64,000 nt of DNA, taken from assembly GCF_002015115.1 (NCBI RefSeq), contig NZ_MUYA01000008.1, forward strand, positions 139,839 to 203,838, read 5' to 3'. This stretch comes from Haemophilus paracuniculus (GTDB lineage: Bacteria; Pseudomonadota; Gammaproteobacteria; Enterobacterales; Pasteurellaceae). The position numbers were made by a program, and so were the translations under genes. Shown here in pieces: positions 46,542 to 56,733 of this stretch. Within the stretch, counting starts at the first letter, position 1. Each line of letters begins with the position of its first letter. Below the pieces are notes generated by a model. That model made no database searches and was not told the origin of the DNA. It was given only the letters and a program-made list of their open reading frames with translations.

Positions 46542-46591
46542 TTATTAAATTGTATCTTTAAGTTAAAAAACATTTATTTGATATTCGTCAA
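46542..46591 (-). promoter_or_regulatory. FNR-type promoter of the nap operon
   Basis: TTGATATTCGTCAA at 46578-46591 matches the FNR consensus TTGATnnnnATCAA in 9 of 10 fixed bases. On the minus strand a -10 TACAAT lies at 46554-46549, which puts the FNR centre about 42 bases before the expected start, the class II activator position. This fits anaerobic induction of nitrate respiration. Confidence 0.75.
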
Positions 46592-46665
46592 AAAAATTGA
46601 AATCCGTTTTATTTTTGAGGGATTTGCAAGGGGTGGGATTTTTTGAAATTTCTCTCTTGTAATTA

Positions 46666-46867
46666 CCCTCTCCCTGATATTTCTTCTGAACGAAGAAATA
46701 TCTGTCCCTCTCCCACTTGTGGGAGAGGGTTGATAATTTGGCTTGATTAAAAACTCTCTCCCGCAAGCGGGGCGAGGGGTAAATATAGTTAAAAGGATAA
46801 AAACTCTCTCCCGTTCACGGGAGAGAGACAGCTTGAAATACGTTCAGTATTTCAAGCAGAGAGAGGG
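46666..46867. repeat. Family-2 dispersed multi-hairpin repeat, copy 2
   Basis: Same plan as copy 1: GATATTTCTTC/GAAGAAATATC (46676-46702) and GCTTGAAATAC/GTATTTCAAGC (46831-46857), with several CTCTCCC...GGGAGAG hairpins whose tips differ (CACTTGTG, CGCAAGCG, CGTTCACG). It fills most of the gap between napF and rsfS (46484-46976); nothing else but the nap promoter, a variant USS and USS sequence is seen there. Confidence 0.85.
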
Positions 46868-46976
46868 GAAAATTACGTAAAATCTATCCGCTTGCCCCGC
46901 TTTCTAAGAAAAATATGCTACAATTCGCCCCTTTTTGTATTGAATGAGAACGTGAAACAACGTTAGGAACAGTAAC

Positions 46977-47291
46977 GTGGAAAAGAATTTAGTCGAATTT
47001 TTAACAACCACCCTCGATGATTTAAAAGCCCAGCAGATTGAAACCCTTGATGTGAAAGGCAAATCGAGCATTACCGATGCGATGATTATTTGTACGGGGA
47101 CGTCCAGTCGCCACGTGGCTTCGGTGGCGGATAAGCTGATCGAGGAAGCGAAAAAGGCGGGGGTTGAGGTGTTTGCCTCTGAGGGCAAGGCGGTTGCCGA
47201 TTGGGTGGTGGTCGATTTCGGGCAGGCGATTGTGCATATCCTGCAACAAGAGAGCCGTGAGATGTACCAACTCGAAAAATTGTGGGCGTAA
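46977..47291 (+). CDS. rsfS: Ribosomal silencing factor RsfS
   Basis: A 104-residue RsfS (YbeB/Iojap) protein with the family core DVKGKSSITDAMIICTGTSSRHV and WVVVDFGQAIVHILQQESREMYQLEKLW. It binds ribosomal protein L14 and blocks subunit joining under nutrient limitation. The start is GTG 46977 behind AGGAACAG. It opens the cluster rsfS-rlmH-mrdA-rodA-rlpA-dacA. Confidence 0.95.
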   Translation: MEKNLVEFLTTTLDDLKAQQIETLDVKGKSSITDAMIICTGTSSRHVASVADKLIEEAKKAGVEVFASEGKAVADWVVVDFGQAIVHILQQESREMYQLEKLWA

Positions 47292-47306
47292 GCGGTAGGA
47301 TTTTCG

Positions 47307-47774
47307 ATGAAAATTCAACTGATTGCGGTCGGCACCAAAATGCCTGCGTGGGTAACTACGGGCTTTGAGGAATATCAACGCCGTTTCCCGAAAGATATGC
47401 CGTTTGAGCTGATTGAAATCCCTGCGGGTAAGCGGGGCAAAAATGCCGATATTAAGCGAATTTTAGAGCAAGAGGGCAAGGCGATGTTGGCGGCGTGCGG
47501 TCGGGGCAAAATCGTTACCCTTGATATCCCAGGGAAGCCGTGGACGACCGAACAACTCGCCACCCAACTGGAAAGTTGGAAAAATGACGGGCGAGATGTC
47601 TGCCTGTTGATCGGCGGCCCTGAGGGGTTATCCCCTGAATGCAAGGCAGCGGCGGAACAGAGCTGGTCGCTCTCGCCTTTGACCCTGCCGCACCCCCTCG
47701 TGCGTGTGGTGGTGGCGGAAAGTTTATATCGTGCGTGGTCGCTTTCGACCAATCACCCTTATCATCGTGAATAA
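47307..47774 (+). CDS. rlmH: 23S rRNA (pseudouridine1915-N3)-methyltransferase RlmH
   Basis: A 155-residue SPOUT methyltransferase, the usual length. Start [16 protein letters not shown]; the knot region is [14 protein letters not shown], ending [18 protein letters not shown] and NHPYHRE. It methylates Psi1915 in helix 69. Fifteen bases after rsfS and just before mrdA; a USS-like AAGCGGTAGGATTTT fills the gap to rsfS. Confidence 0.96.
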   Translation: MKIQLIAVGTKMPAWVTTGFEEYQRRFPKDMPFELIEIPAGKRGKNADIKRILEQEGKAMLAACGRGKIVTLDIPGKPWTTEQLATQLESWKNDGRDVCLLIGGPEGLSPECKAAAEQSWSLSPLTLPHPLVRVVVAESLYRAWSLSTNHPYHRE

Positions 47775-47786
47775 GAAAGAAAGCAA

Positions 47787-49727
47787 ATGTTTGGCAAGTT
47801 AGGAAAATGGATCGCGTCAAAACCGACTGAAAAGGTGCGAGACGGGCAAGCGGAAGTGAATCTGTTTGCTCGCCGTGCCTTGATTGCGTTTGTGGGGGTG
47901 CTTGCTCTCACGGGCGTGCTGTTGGCGAATTTATATAATCTGCAAATTGTGAATTATGATGCTTACCAAACGCGTTCCAATGGTAACCGCATTAAACTGT
48001 TGCCCGTGCCACCAACAAGGGGGGTGATCTACGACCGCAACGGCAAAGTGTTGGCGGAAAATATCACTTATTTTGGCTTATATATTGTGCCAGAAAAAAC
48101 CGATAATTTAGAGCAAACCATTGAAGAATTACGTCAAGTGGTGGGGCTGACCGATCAAGATATTGAGAATTTCCGCAAAGAGAAAAAGCGTTCCGACCGC
48201 TACACCCCGATTTTGATTAAAGGCGATATGAATGAAGAACAGATCGCCCGTTTTTCGGTGAATCAACACCGCTTTCCGAGCTTAGATGTGCAACCTTACT
48301 TTAAGCGAATTTACCCTTACGGCGAAGTGATGACACACATTTTGGGTTATGTGTCGAAAATCAACGATAAAGATAAGAAAAAGCTCGAAAGTGAGGGGAA
48401 ATTCGGCAATTATGCAGGATCGCACGAAATCGGCAAATTGGGGATTGAAAAGTATTACGAAGATCAGTTGCACGGTCAAACGGGCTTTGAGGAAGTGGAA
48501 ATCAATAACCGCGGCAAAGTGATCCGCAAATTGCGTGATAAACCTGGGCAAGCGGGTAGTTCCGTGCGATTAACCATTGATGTGGAACTGCAAAAATATA
48601 TTTTCGACCTGCTCAAAGGCAAAAAAGGCTCGGTGGTGGTGCTTGATCCGAAAGACAGTAGCATTTTGGCAATGGTAACCAGCCCGAGCTACGATAATAA
48701 CCTTTTCGTGGATGGCATTTCGGGCAAAGATTACAAAAACTTACTCGATGATCCTGCTCGTCCGCTGTATAGCCGTTCTACCCAAGGGACTTATCCACCC
48801 GCTTCAACGATCAAGCCGTTTATGGCGATTGCAGGTTTAATGGAAAAGAAAATTACCCCTTATTCCACCATTTTCGACCCTGGTTACTGGATTTTACCTG
48901 GCACGACCCAACGCTATCGAGATTGGAAAAAGTCAGGGCACGGTCAAACCAACGTAATTAAAGCGATTGTGGAATCTTCGGATACTTACTTTTATCAACT
49001 CGCCTACGATATGGGGATTGATAAAATGTCTGATTGGATGATGCGTTTTGGCTTCGGCACGAAAACGGGCATCGACCTTTACGAAGAATCGGTGGGCTTA
49101 ATGCCAACCCGTGAGTGGAAACAGAAGCGTTACAAAAAGCCGTGGGTGCAGGGGGATACCATTCCCGTTGGCATCGGGCAGGGCTACTGGATTTCCACCC
49201 CGCTACAACTGGCGAAAGCGACCGCTGTGCTAGTCAATGACGGCAAAGTGAACACGCCCCATTTATTGAAAGAAGTGATGTCGGAACAAAATCAGCCTTA
49301 TCAAGATCCGAGATTGTATTCGGATATTCAAGGCGTGCCGAAACAGTATTGGCAGTTGGCAAAACAGGGAATGTACGGCGTAATCAACGCAGGGAACGGT
49401 ACGGGTAAAAAAGCCTTTGCTGGCACATTCTACCGAGCCGCAGGTAAATCAGGTACGGCACAGGTGTTTAACCTCAACGGCGGAAAATATAATGCCAATG
49501 CGATCAAAAAAGAGTTGCGAGATCACGCGTGGTTTATGGGCTATGCCCCTTACGATAACCCGAAAGTGGTGGTGGCAACCATTTTAGAAAACGAAGGCGG
49601 CGGCGGTGGCGTAGCAGGCCCTGTGGTGCGAAAAGTAATGGATTTTGCGTTACGCAACACGGTGGCAGATCAACCTGAAAAAAATACCCAAAACCCACCG
49701 CTTGCAGAGGGGGAAACTCGTGAATAG
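47787..49727 (+). CDS. mrdA: Penicillin-binding protein 2 (elongasome transpeptidase)
   Basis: A 646-residue class B PBP. One N-terminal membrane helix (residues 30-50, [19 protein letters not shown]) precedes a pedestal domain and a transpeptidase domain with catalytic STIK (PPASTIKPF), SSD (VESSDTYFY) and KSGTA near the C-terminus. It cross-links wall in rod elongation with RodA. The stop overlaps the rodA start by eight bases. A C-terminal tail of about 30 residues ([16 protein letters not shown]) includes a translated USS. Confidence 0.96.
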   Translation: MFGKLGKWIASKPTEKVRDGQAEVNLFARRALIAFVGVLALTGVLLANLYNLQIVNYDAYQTRSNGNRIKLLPVPPTRGVIYDRNGKVLAENITYFGLYIVPEKTDNLEQTIEELRQVVGLTDQDIENFRKEKKRSDRYTPILIKGDMNEEQIARFSVNQHRFPSLDVQPYFKRIYPYGEVMTHILGYVSKINDKDKKKLESEGKFGNYAGSHEIGKLGIEKYYEDQLHGQTGFEEVEINNRGKVIRKLRDKPGQAGSSVRLTIDVELQKYIFDLLKGKKGSVVVLDPKDSSILAMVTSPSYDNNLFVDGISGKDYKNLLDDPARPLYSRSTQGTYPPASTIKPFMAIAGLMEKKITPYSTIFDPGYWILPGTTQRYRDWKKSGHGQTNVIKAIVESSDTYFYQLAYDMGIDKMSDWMMRFGFGTKTGIDLYEESVGLMPTREWKQKRYKKPWVQGDTIPVGIGQGYWISTPLQLAKATAVLVNDGKVNTPHLLKEVMSEQNQPYQDPRLYSDIQGVPKQYWQLAKQGMYGVINAGNGTGKKAFAGTFYRAAGKSGTAQVFNLNGGKYNANAIKKELRDHAWFMGYAPYDNPKVVVATILENEGGGGGVAGPVVRKVMDFALRNTVADQPEKNTQNPPLAEGETRE

Positions 49728-50853
49728 AGGCGTGAAAAAGTTCTTTGGCAAAATTTTATCCCTTGATTTGTGGCTGTTGATCGGCTTGCTGGCGATCACG
49801 GGCTACGGTTTGCTCGTGCTATATAGTGCGAGTGGGGCGAGCGAAAAAATGTTTACCAGCCGTGTGATTCAAGTTTCCCTCGGCTTGGGCGTGATGTTTG
49901 TAATGGCGATGATTCCGCCGAGTTTTTATCAGCGAGTCGCCCCTTACCTCTATTTGGTCTGTATCGTGTTGCTGGTGCTGGTGGATTTAGTCGGCGAAAC
50001 CAGTAAAGGGGCGCAACGTTGGTTAAATCTGGGGGTGGTGCGATTCCAACCCTCAGAAATCGCCAAACTTGCCGTGCCGTTAATGGTTGCAACCTTTTTG
50101 GGCAACCGCTCACTACCACCAAGTTTGAAAGATACCTTTATTGCCTTAGCGATCATCATCTTCCCAACCCTATTGGTGGCGGCTCAACCTGACTTAGGCA
50201 CGTCCATTCTTGTTTGTGCGGCGGGCGTTTTCGTCCTGTTTTTGGCGGGATTAAGTTGGAAACTAATCGGGGCGGGCGTGGTCTTTCTTGCGGGCTTTAT
50301 TCCGATAATGTGGTTCTTCTTGATGCACGATTATCAGAAAACCCGTGTGATGACCTTAATCGACCCTGAAAAAGACCCCCTTGGGGCGGGCTACCATATT
50401 ATCCAATCGAAAATTGCGATTGGCTCAGGGGGCATTGAGGGCAAAGGCTGGATGGAAGGCACACAATCCCAACTGGAATTTTTGCCTGAACCGCACACGG
50501 ATTTCATCTTCGCCGTATTAAGTGAAGAACACGGAATGATCGGGGTGTTGATTTTATTAGGGATTTATCTCTTTATTATCGGTCGTGGCTTGATGATCGG
50601 GGCGAAAGCGGATTCCGCCTTCGGACGCATTTTATCAGGCGGCACGGCTCTGCTCTTTTTCGTTTACGTTTTCGTAAACATCGGAATGGTAAGTGGCATT
50701 TTGCCCGTGGTGGGCGTGCCTTTACCATTATTTAGCTACGGTGGCACATCTTACGTTACCCTAATGGCGGCGTTTGGTTTAATGATGTCCACCTACGTTC
50801 ATCGCAAAAAAGCGAATGAACGCAATCCATACGATAAATTACGTTCTTATTGA
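49720..50853 (+). CDS. rodA: Rod-shape-determining peptidoglycan polymerase RodA
   Basis: A 377-residue SEDS-family glycosyltransferase with ten membrane helices and conserved text [59 protein letters not shown] and [13 protein letters not shown] place the start at GTG 49720, behind AGGGGG, inside the end of mrdA; a GTG four codons later is an alternative. It polymerises lipid II for lateral wall growth together with PBP2. Confidence 0.95.
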   Translation: MNRGVKKFFGKILSLDLWLLIGLLAITGYGLLVLYSASGASEKMFTSRVIQVSLGLGVMFVMAMIPPSFYQRVAPYLYLVCIVLLVLVDLVGETSKGAQRWLNLGVVRFQPSEIAKLAVPLMVATFLGNRSLPPSLKDTFIALAIIIFPTLLVAAQPDLGTSILVCAAGVFVLFLAGLSWKLIGAGVVFLAGFIPIMWFFLMHDYQKTRVMTLIDPEKDPLGAGYHIIQSKIAIGSGGIEGKGWMEGTQSQLEFLPEPHTDFIFAVLSEEHGMIGVLILLGIYLFIIGRGLMIGAKADSAFGRILSGGTALLFFVYVFVNIGMVSGILPVVGVPLPLFSYGGTSYVTLMAAFGLMMSTYVHRKKANERNPYDKLRSY

Positions 50854-50891
50854 TGTTTTTTATCCGTGCGACAACAGAGAGGATACGCACA

Positions 50892-51671
50892 ATGAAACCA
50901 ACCAAATTAGCGACTTTACTACTGACCAGCGTTTTGGCTTTTCAAGCCAGTCAAGGGGTCGCAGCCACTAAGAAAACGACCAGAAAAACTGTTACGAAAA
51001 GTGCGGTAGTGAAAAAAACGGTGGCGAAATCCGCTTCAACCAACAAAAAGGCAAAAACAGAAAAAGCGGACAAAAAAGTCGCCGTTCAACCAAAAACGGT
51101 TAAATCGAACAAAACCGCCAAACAAGCGGTGGCTTTAACGCAAAAATCTCTGCCAAAAGCGAAAACCGTGGCAGCCAAAAAAGCGGAAAAATCCGTGAAA
51201 GTGGTGGCAAAAGTAGCGAACAAGCCACAAATCAGCAAACCGCAAGCCACTAAACAAGCGGTGCGTTCTGAAAAAATTTCAGCCGCCAAATCAGCCAAAG
51301 CCACCCAAGCGAAAGTGTCGTTAAAAGTTGAGAAAAAGGCGGAAAAAGACCCTTATCAAGAGGCAAATCGCCGTTATTTCCAAACGGGGGTAGCGAGCTA
51401 TTACGCCAATATGTTTAACGGTCGCTTAACGGCGAATGGCGAAATTTTCAGCAATAACAAAATGACCGCCGCCCACCGCACCCTGCCGTTCGGCACAATG
51501 GTGGAAGTTATCAATTTACGCAACGGTCGCAAAGTGATTGTTCGCATTAACGACCGTGGGCCTTACGTTGGCAAGCGTGTGATCGACCTTTCCAAAGTTG
51601 CTGCGAGCAAAATCGGTATGGTGAGTTCAGGCTTGGCAAAAGTGAAGCTCAATATTTTGAGCAAAAAATAA
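50892..51671 (+). CDS. rlpA: Septal-ring/lytic transglycosylase RlpA-like protein with Lys-rich linker
   Basis: A 259-residue exported protein. Start ATG 50892 with GAGAGGA upstream. Signal peptide LLLTSVLAFQASQGVAA with no lipobox Cys, so it appears to be soluble periplasmic rather than a lipoprotein. Residues about 25-150 are an Ala/Lys/Val low-complexity stretch resembling histone H1 tails. The double-psi beta-barrel follows (TGVASYYANMFNGRLTANGE, AHRTLPFGTMVEV, VRINDRGPYVGKRVIDLS). No SPOR domain is present. Confidence 0.9.
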   Translation: MKPTKLATLLLTSVLAFQASQGVAATKKTTRKTVTKSAVVKKTVAKSASTNKKAKTEKADKKVAVQPKTVKSNKTAKQAVALTQKSLPKAKTVAAKKAEKSVKVVAKVANKPQISKPQATKQAVRSEKISAAKSAKATQAKVSLKVEKKAEKDPYQEANRRYFQTGVASYYANMFNGRLTANGEIFSNNKMTAAHRTLPFGTMVEVINLRNGRKVIVRINDRGPYVGKRVIDLSKVAASKIGMVSSGLAKVKLNILSKK

Positions 51672-51704
51672 TTTTTATCTCTTACCCATAGGAATATCGG
51701 AACA

Positions 51705-52883
51705 ATGAAAAACAGCCTTAAATCTCTGAGCCTTGTGGCTCTTGCGGTATCCAGTTTTGCCTATGCCGATGCAGACAAAACGTTCGGCATTGCCGCACCG
51801 CAAATCAACGCCCAAACCTTTATCGTAATGGATTATAACTCTGGCGAAGTGCTGGCGAGTGCGAATGCGGATCAGCGTCAATATCCTGCCAGCTTAACCA
51901 AAATGATGACCAGCTATGTGATTGGCTCGGCAATCAAAGAAGGCAAAATCCGTGAAACGGATATGGTTACGATCAGCGATAACGCGTGGGGCGGCAAGCC
52001 AGAGTTGCAAGGCTCGTCCAAAATGTTCCTTAACAAAGGGCAACAAGTGTCGGTGGCGGATCTCAATCGTGGTATCGTGATTGTATCGGGCAACGATGCT
52101 TGTATCGCAATGGCGGAACATATCGCAGGCACAGAGGCGAATTTCATCAACAAAATGAACGACTATGTGCAGAAATTCGGCTTGAAAAACACTAATTTCG
52201 CTACGGTTCACGGCTTAGATAACCCTGACCAATACTCGTCCGCCCGTGATATGGCGATTATTGGCTCACGCATTATCCGTGATTTGCCTGATGAATATAA
52301 AATCTATGCGGAAAAAGAGTTTAGCTTCAACAAAATCAAACAGCCAAACCGCAACGGCTTGTTGTGGGATAAAACCATCAACGTGGACGGAATGAAAACG
52401 GGGCATACGGACAAAGCAGGTTACAACCTCGTGGCTTCGGCGACCAACGCAAACACCCGCTTGATCTCGGTGGTAATGGGCGTGCCGACAATGAAAGGGC
52501 GTGAAGTTGAAAGCAAAAAATTATTGCAATGGGGCTTTGCTAACTTTGAAACGGTGCAAACCTTGCCAGCCAACAAAAATGTGTCTGAGCAAAGCGTTTA
52601 CTACGGCGATAAAAATACAGTTCAACTCGGCTCACTTGACGGTGCTTACGTTACCATTCCAAAAGGCAAAGCAAGCGATTTAAAAGCCCGTTACGAACTT
52701 GACCGCAAAAACCTCGAAGCCCCGCTCACCCGTGGACAAGTAGTGGGTAAAGTGGTTTACCAACTTGACGGCAAAGACGTAGCAAGCAACAGCTTACAAG
52801 TGCTTGAAAACGTGGACGAAGCAGGCATCTTCGGCAAAGCGTGGGATTGGATCGCTTTGACCGTGAAGGGGTTGTTTAACTAA
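51705..52883 (+). CDS. dacA: D-alanyl-D-alanine carboxypeptidase (PBP5/6 family)
   Basis: A 392-residue exported enzyme. The signal peptide ends near SFAYA (residue 20). The active-site motifs are PASLTKMM (SxxK), VSGNDACIAMAEH (SGN) and MKTGHTDKAGYNL (KTG). The C-terminal PBP5 beta-domain and an amphipathic end helix (AWDWIALTVKGLFN) anchor it to the inner membrane. It trims pentapeptides. A block of dispersed repeats separates it from ybeD. Confidence 0.96.
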   Translation: MKNSLKSLSLVALAVSSFAYADADKTFGIAAPQINAQTFIVMDYNSGEVLASANADQRQYPASLTKMMTSYVIGSAIKEGKIRETDMVTISDNAWGGKPELQGSSKMFLNKGQQVSVADLNRGIVIVSGNDACIAMAEHIAGTEANFINKMNDYVQKFGLKNTNFATVHGLDNPDQYSSARDMAIIGSRIIRDLPDEYKIYAEKEFSFNKIKQPNRNGLLWDKTINVDGMKTGHTDKAGYNLVASATNANTRLISVVMGVPTMKGREVESKKLLQWGFANFETVQTLPANKNVSEQSVYYGDKNTVQLGSLDGAYVTIPKGKASDLKARYELDRKNLEAPLTRGQVVGKVVYQLDGKDVASNSLQVLENVDEAGIFGKAWDWIALTVKGLFN

Positions 52884-52921
52884 GTTTTTGTGAGGGCAAG
52901 CGGTGGGATTTTAAAAAATTT

Positions 52922-53030
52922 CCCCCTACCTCGCCTTTGGCGGTACTTCCCCCATAAACGGGGGAAGATCAAATATATCTGCCCCCGCTTGCGAGGGAAG
53001 TGGTCGAGCAAAGCGAGACCGAAGGGGGCA
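52922..53030. repeat. Family-1 dispersed multi-hairpin repeat, copy 4
   Basis: Contains CGCC-TTT-GGCG, CCCCCATAAACGGGGG, CCCCCGCTTGCGAGGG and GGTC...GACC hairpins. Only four bases separate it from family-3 copy C, so the two form a composite array in the dacA-ybeD gap (52884-53295). Confidence 0.85.
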
Positions 53031-53034
53031 AATA

Positions 53035-53214
53035 CCCCGTCATTTTGCGTTGAGCGGTTGCGTAAAATTTCAAGGGCGATTTGTACTGTTTGAGCCTACG
53101 CAGTAGGCGAGTTTACAAATCGACCGTAGAAATTAGCAACAAGCGAAACAAAAGCAAAATGCTCGGGGTGTGCTTTCTTTTGCTACTTTTCTTTGCACAA
53201 GCAAAGAAAAGTAG
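53035..53214 (-). repeat. Family-3 dispersed structured repeat, copy C (inverted)
   Basis: Read on the minus strand, the first hairpin is CTACTTTTCTTTGC/GCAAAGAAAAGTAG (53183-53214 on the plus strand) and the variable hairpin is GCCTAC/GTAGGC (53094-53108). Both differ from copies A and B with compensated pairs. The rest of the gap to ybeD (53215-53295) holds only two USS variants. Confidence 0.85.
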
Positions 53215-53295
53215 ATCTATAAGCGGTAGGATTTTTGAAAATTCCACAAAATCCATCCCCTTGCATTCAACGATAAAGAATAATAAGGAACAATA

Positions 53296-53592
53296 ATGAC
53301 TGAAAAAACCGTAAACTTACAAGATCTTCCACAAGCAAAATTAAAAGACCTACTCGAATTTCCGTGCAACTTCACCTTTAAAGTGGTGGGTTCAAACCGC
53401 CCTGATTTGGTGGATGATGTGGTGGTGGTTACCCAAAAATATGCCAAAGGCGACTACAACCCACGCGAGCAAAAAAGCTCGAAAGGCACTTACAATTCCG
53501 TCTCTATCGACATCGTGGCGGAAAATATCGAGCAAGTCGAAACCCTCTATACCGAACTTGCCAAAATTGATGGCGTGAGAATGGTGTTGTAA
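53296..53592 (+). CDS. ybeD: YbeD/UPF0250 (DUF493) family protein
   Basis: A 98-residue DUF493 protein with the family start [17 protein letters not shown] and the end [21 protein letters not shown]. The fold resembles an ACT-like regulatory domain. It lies between dacA and lipB as in E. coli; function unknown, though the constant linkage to lipB suggests a tie to lipoate metabolism. Confidence 0.93.
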   Translation: MTEKTVNLQDLPQAKLKDLLEFPCNFTFKVVGSNRPDLVDDVVVVTQKYAKGDYNPREQKSSKGTYNSVSIDIVAENIEQVETLYTELAKIDGVRMVL

Positions 53593-53611
53593 ACAAGTTG
53601 AGGATAAATCT

Positions 53612-54271
53612 ATGACCCCAACCCTGATTATTCGCCAACTTGGTGTGCGAGATTATTTGGAAACGTGGCAGGAAATGCAGGCGTTTACTGATAATCGCAC
53701 CGCCGAGACCCCCGATGAGATTTGGCTGGTGCAGCACCCTGCGGTGTTTACGCAGGGGCAGGCGGGCAAGGCGGAACATTTGCTGAATCCGACCGCTATC
53801 CCTGTGGTGCAGTCCGATCGTGGCGGGCAGATTACCTATCACGGACTGGGGCAGCAGATTATGTATGTGCTGATCGACATCAAACGCCATAAGGCGAATG
53901 GCAATGATCTGAATGTGCGAGAGCTGGTGACCGCCCTCGAACAATGCGTCGTGAAAACCCTTGCCGATTATAGGATTGAAGCCTATCCGAAGCCTGACGC
54001 CCCAGGGGTTTATATCAATGAGAAAAAAATCTGCTCGCTCGGGTTGCGGATTCGCAAAGGCTGTTCCTTTCACGGTTTGGCGTTGAACGTCAAAATGGAT
54101 TTATCGCCGTTCCGCAATATCAACCCGTGCGGTTACGCAGGGTTGGAAATGTGTCAGTTGGCGGATTTTATCGAGCCAAATCAAGCGGAATGCGACCTCG
54201 TTTCGCCGAAATTGATCGCACACTTTACCCAAATTGTCGGTTATAATGCCGAGCAAATCATTAACAAATAG
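53612..54271 (+). CDS. lipB: Octanoyl-[acyl carrier protein]:protein N-octanoyltransferase
   Basis: A 219-residue LipB. The conserved [16 protein letters not shown] block ([14 protein letters not shown]) is at about residue 70, and the active Cys lies in [12 protein letters not shown], with the partner Lys in [13 protein letters not shown]. It transfers octanoyl groups from ACP to lipoyl domains, which LipA, encoded next, converts to lipoyl. Confidence 0.96.
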   Translation: MTPTLIIRQLGVRDYLETWQEMQAFTDNRTAETPDEIWLVQHPAVFTQGQAGKAEHLLNPTAIPVVQSDRGGQITYHGLGQQIMYVLIDIKRHKANGNDLNVRELVTALEQCVVKTLADYRIEAYPKPDAPGVYINEKKICSLGLRIRKGCSFHGLALNVKMDLSPFRNINPCGYAGLEMCQLADFIEPNQAECDLVSPKLIAHFTQIVGYNAEQIINK

Positions 54272-54278
54272 GTAACAA

Positions 54279-55241
54279 ATGGCAGAACCTTTCAAAATGG
54301 AACGTGGCGTCAAATATCGTGATGCCGCCAAAACCTCAATTATCCCTGTAAAAAATATCGATCCCAATCAGGAAATTTTGAAAAAGCCTGAATGGATGAA
54401 AATCAAATTGCCCGCGAGTTCGGCAAAAATCGAAAGTATCAAAAACGGAATGAGACGACACGGCTTGCACTCTGTGTGCGAGGAAGCCTCTTGCCCGAAT
54501 TTGCACGAATGTTTTAACCACGGCACCGCCACTTTTATGATTTTAGGGGCGATCTGCACCCGCCGCTGCCCGTTCTGCGATGTGGCTCACGGCAAGCCGT
54601 TACCGCCTGACCCAGACGAGCCACGCAAATTAGCGGAAACCATTCAAGATATGAAATTGAAATATGTGGTGATCACTTCGGTGGATCGTGATGATTTGCC
54701 TGACCGTGGGGCGGAGCATTTTGCCGAGTGCGTGCGTGAAATCCGAGCGTTAAATCCGAATATCAAAATCGAAATTCTCGTGCCAGATTTCCGCGGACGC
54801 ATTGAGCAAGCGTTAGAAAAATTGCGTGAAAATCCGCCTGATGTGTTTAACCACAACCTCGAAAACGTGCCACGCCTCTACCGTGAAATTCGCCCAGGGG
54901 CGGATTATCACTGGTCGCTGAAATTGCTCAAAGATTTCAAGGCGATGTTCCCAGAGATTCCAACCAAATCGGGGATTATGGTCGGCTTGGGCGAGACCAA
55001 CGAGGAAATTTTGGAAGTGATGCAAGATTTACGTGATCACGGCGTAACAATGCTGACCCTCGGGCAGTATCTGCAACCGAGCCGCCACCATTTGCCTGTC
55101 GCTCGCTATGTGCCACCAGAGGAATTTGATATGTTCCGTGATAAGGCTCACGAAATGGGCTTCGAGCACGCAGCTTGCGGCCCGTTCGTCCGTTCTTCTT
55201 ACCACGCCGACTTGCAAGCAAGCGGTGGCTTAGTGAAATAA
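54279..55241 (+). CDS. lipA: Lipoyl synthase
   Basis: A 320-residue radical SAM enzyme with two clusters: the auxiliary one from [12 protein letters not shown] and the RSS motif near the C-terminus (FVRSSYHA), and the SAM cluster CTRRCPFC. It inserts two sulfurs into octanoyl-lipoyl domains. Seven bases after lipB. Confidence 0.97.
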   Translation: MAEPFKMERGVKYRDAAKTSIIPVKNIDPNQEILKKPEWMKIKLPASSAKIESIKNGMRRHGLHSVCEEASCPNLHECFNHGTATFMILGAICTRRCPFCDVAHGKPLPPDPDEPRKLAETIQDMKLKYVVITSVDRDDLPDRGAEHFAECVREIRALNPNIKIEILVPDFRGRIEQALEKLRENPPDVFNHNLENVPRLYREIRPGADYHWSLKLLKDFKAMFPEIPTKSGIMVGLGETNEEILEVMQDLRDHGVTMLTLGQYLQPSRHHLPVARYVPPEEFDMFRDKAHEMGFEHAACGPFVRSSYHADLQASGGLVK

Positions 55242-55307
55242 TTTTGAGAATCCTACCCCTTGCGGTGGGATTTTTTTTAACCCTTTAAATTGAAAGAGGA
55301 AAGTCAA

Positions 55308-56603
55308 ATGATTACACGCCGAGAATTGATGTTAATCGGGGCTGGGGCGGCGATTGCCGTGAGCCTGCCAGCGTGGGCGGTTGGTTCAGCCACTGCCGAA
55401 CGAGCCACGGCAATCACGCAGGTGTTTGAGGACGGCATTCGCCTCACGGCGGTGGCGATTGAGTTTAACGCCGAAGTGAATGCCTTGCAGTTTGCCAAAA
55501 GTGATTTTAGGGTGGAAGGTCGCACCATTACTGACTTGTTCGTCAGCCAATCGGCGAGCTTGACCCCTGCGGAAAGCGGTCGTTTTGTGATTTTATCCCT
55601 TTCAGCGGATGAGCCGAATTTGTCCCTTTCCAGCGAAATTCCAATGGCAAATGCGACCGTCAAACAGCAAAAACCGAATGAAAAGGGCAAGGGCAAACCT
55701 TGGGTGGCGGGGGATAAACCTGCGACCAACCTCGTGTTTGCCACCCCCACCGCACAGGTGCAAGTGAATGGCAAAACGTTGGAAACCTCGGTAGTGAATA
55801 ATCTGATTGTGGACGATTTCCAACAGCTTACTTTTGACGACCCTCGCACAGGCAAAACCTTGCGTTACAATCTCTATGTGCCTAAAAATCAAAGCCAGCC
55901 GTTGCCGTTGGTGCTGTTTATGCACGATGCAGGTGTAACCAGCGAATATCATCGAGCCACCCTAATGCAAGGCTTGGGGGCGGTGATTTGGGCTGACCCT
56001 GCGGAACAGGCGAAACGCCCTTGTTTTGTGCTTGCCCCACAATATGATGAAATCATTGTGGACGACAAATCGCAAGCCTCGCCGATGTTGGACACCACCA
56101 TTCATTTGATTGAGGAATTGACTAAAAAATACCCAATCGACACCAGCCGCCTTTACGCCACGGGGCAGTCGGGTGGCTGTATGATGTCGATTGCGATGAA
56201 TATCAAATATCCTGATCTGTTTGCCGCAAGTTATTTGGTGGCAGGGCAGTGGTCGCCGGATTTGGTCGCACCGTTGGCGAAGAAAAAGCTGTGGATTATG
56301 GTTTCAATGGACGACTTGGGGGCGTTCCCTGGGGAAAACCGCATTACCGAGCGATTGGAAAAAGAGGGGGCGAAAATTAGCCGAGCGATCTGGAACGGCA
56401 CTTGGGACAGCGAGCAATATCGCTTTGCCTACGACAAAATCCGATCTGAACAAAGCCCAATTAACTACACCGTATTCGATAAAGAAACGGTATTTCTGCC
56501 CACTTCCGACCGCAAAGGGGCGAGTGGACACCGCAATACTTGGCGAATCGCCTACTCAATCGAACCGATTCGAGAGTGGTTGTTCGAGCAATCTAAGGGT
56601 TAG
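55308..56603 (+). CDS. Tat-exported alpha/beta-hydrolase esterase (PHB depolymerase / feruloyl-esterase-like)
   Basis: A 431-residue protein. Start ATG 55308 behind GAGGAAAG. A twin-arginine-like signal TRRELMLIGAGAAIAVSLPAWA covers residues 3-24 (cut likely after AWA). An N-terminal beta-rich, Ig-like domain runs to about residue 165. The hydrolase domain has RYNLYVPKN, VLFMHDAGV, the nucleophile elbow ATGQSGGCM (Ser), a possible Asp in MVSMDDLGAF and a possible His in GASGHRNTW. The substrate is unknown. It is alone between lipA and atpI, and is not part of the usual neighbourhood, so it may be acquired. Confidence 0.75.
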   Translation: MITRRELMLIGAGAAIAVSLPAWAVGSATAERATAITQVFEDGIRLTAVAIEFNAEVNALQFAKSDFRVEGRTITDLFVSQSASLTPAESGRFVILSLSADEPNLSLSSEIPMANATVKQQKPNEKGKGKPWVAGDKPATNLVFATPTAQVQVNGKTLETSVVNNLIVDDFQQLTFDDPRTGKTLRYNLYVPKNQSQPLPLVLFMHDAGVTSEYHRATLMQGLGAVIWADPAEQAKRPCFVLAPQYDEIIVDDKSQASPMLDTTIHLIEELTKKYPIDTSRLYATGQSGGCMMSIAMNIKYPDLFAASYLVAGQWSPDLVAPLAKKKLWIMVSMDDLGAFPGENRITERLEKEGAKISRAIWNGTWDSEQYRFAYDKIRSEQSPINYTVFDKETVFLPTSDRKGASGHRNTWRIAYSIEPIREWLFEQSKG

Positions 56604-56658
56604 TGCAAGCGGTGGCTTTCGCAAAAATTTTGCAAAATTGACAAAATTGTAAGCAAAT

Positions 56659-56708
56659 AGTCAGGATCGAGATCAAAAAAATCAAATCGCCTGACTGTTT
56701 TTGTTTTT
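56659..56708 (+). terminator. Probable terminator after the esterase gene
   Basis: AGTCAGG (56659-56665) pairs with CCTGACT (56690-56696), then GTTTTTGTTTTTTG. The loop is long, so confidence is moderate. Confidence 0.5.
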
Positions 56709-56733
56709 TGGGTTTTTACATTTGCTTGAAAAA

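Noticed and set aside
52922..53214. Possible CRISPR-like array of repeats
   Set aside because: The repeats are two different hairpin families in tandem, without regular repeat-spacer periodicity or cas genes.
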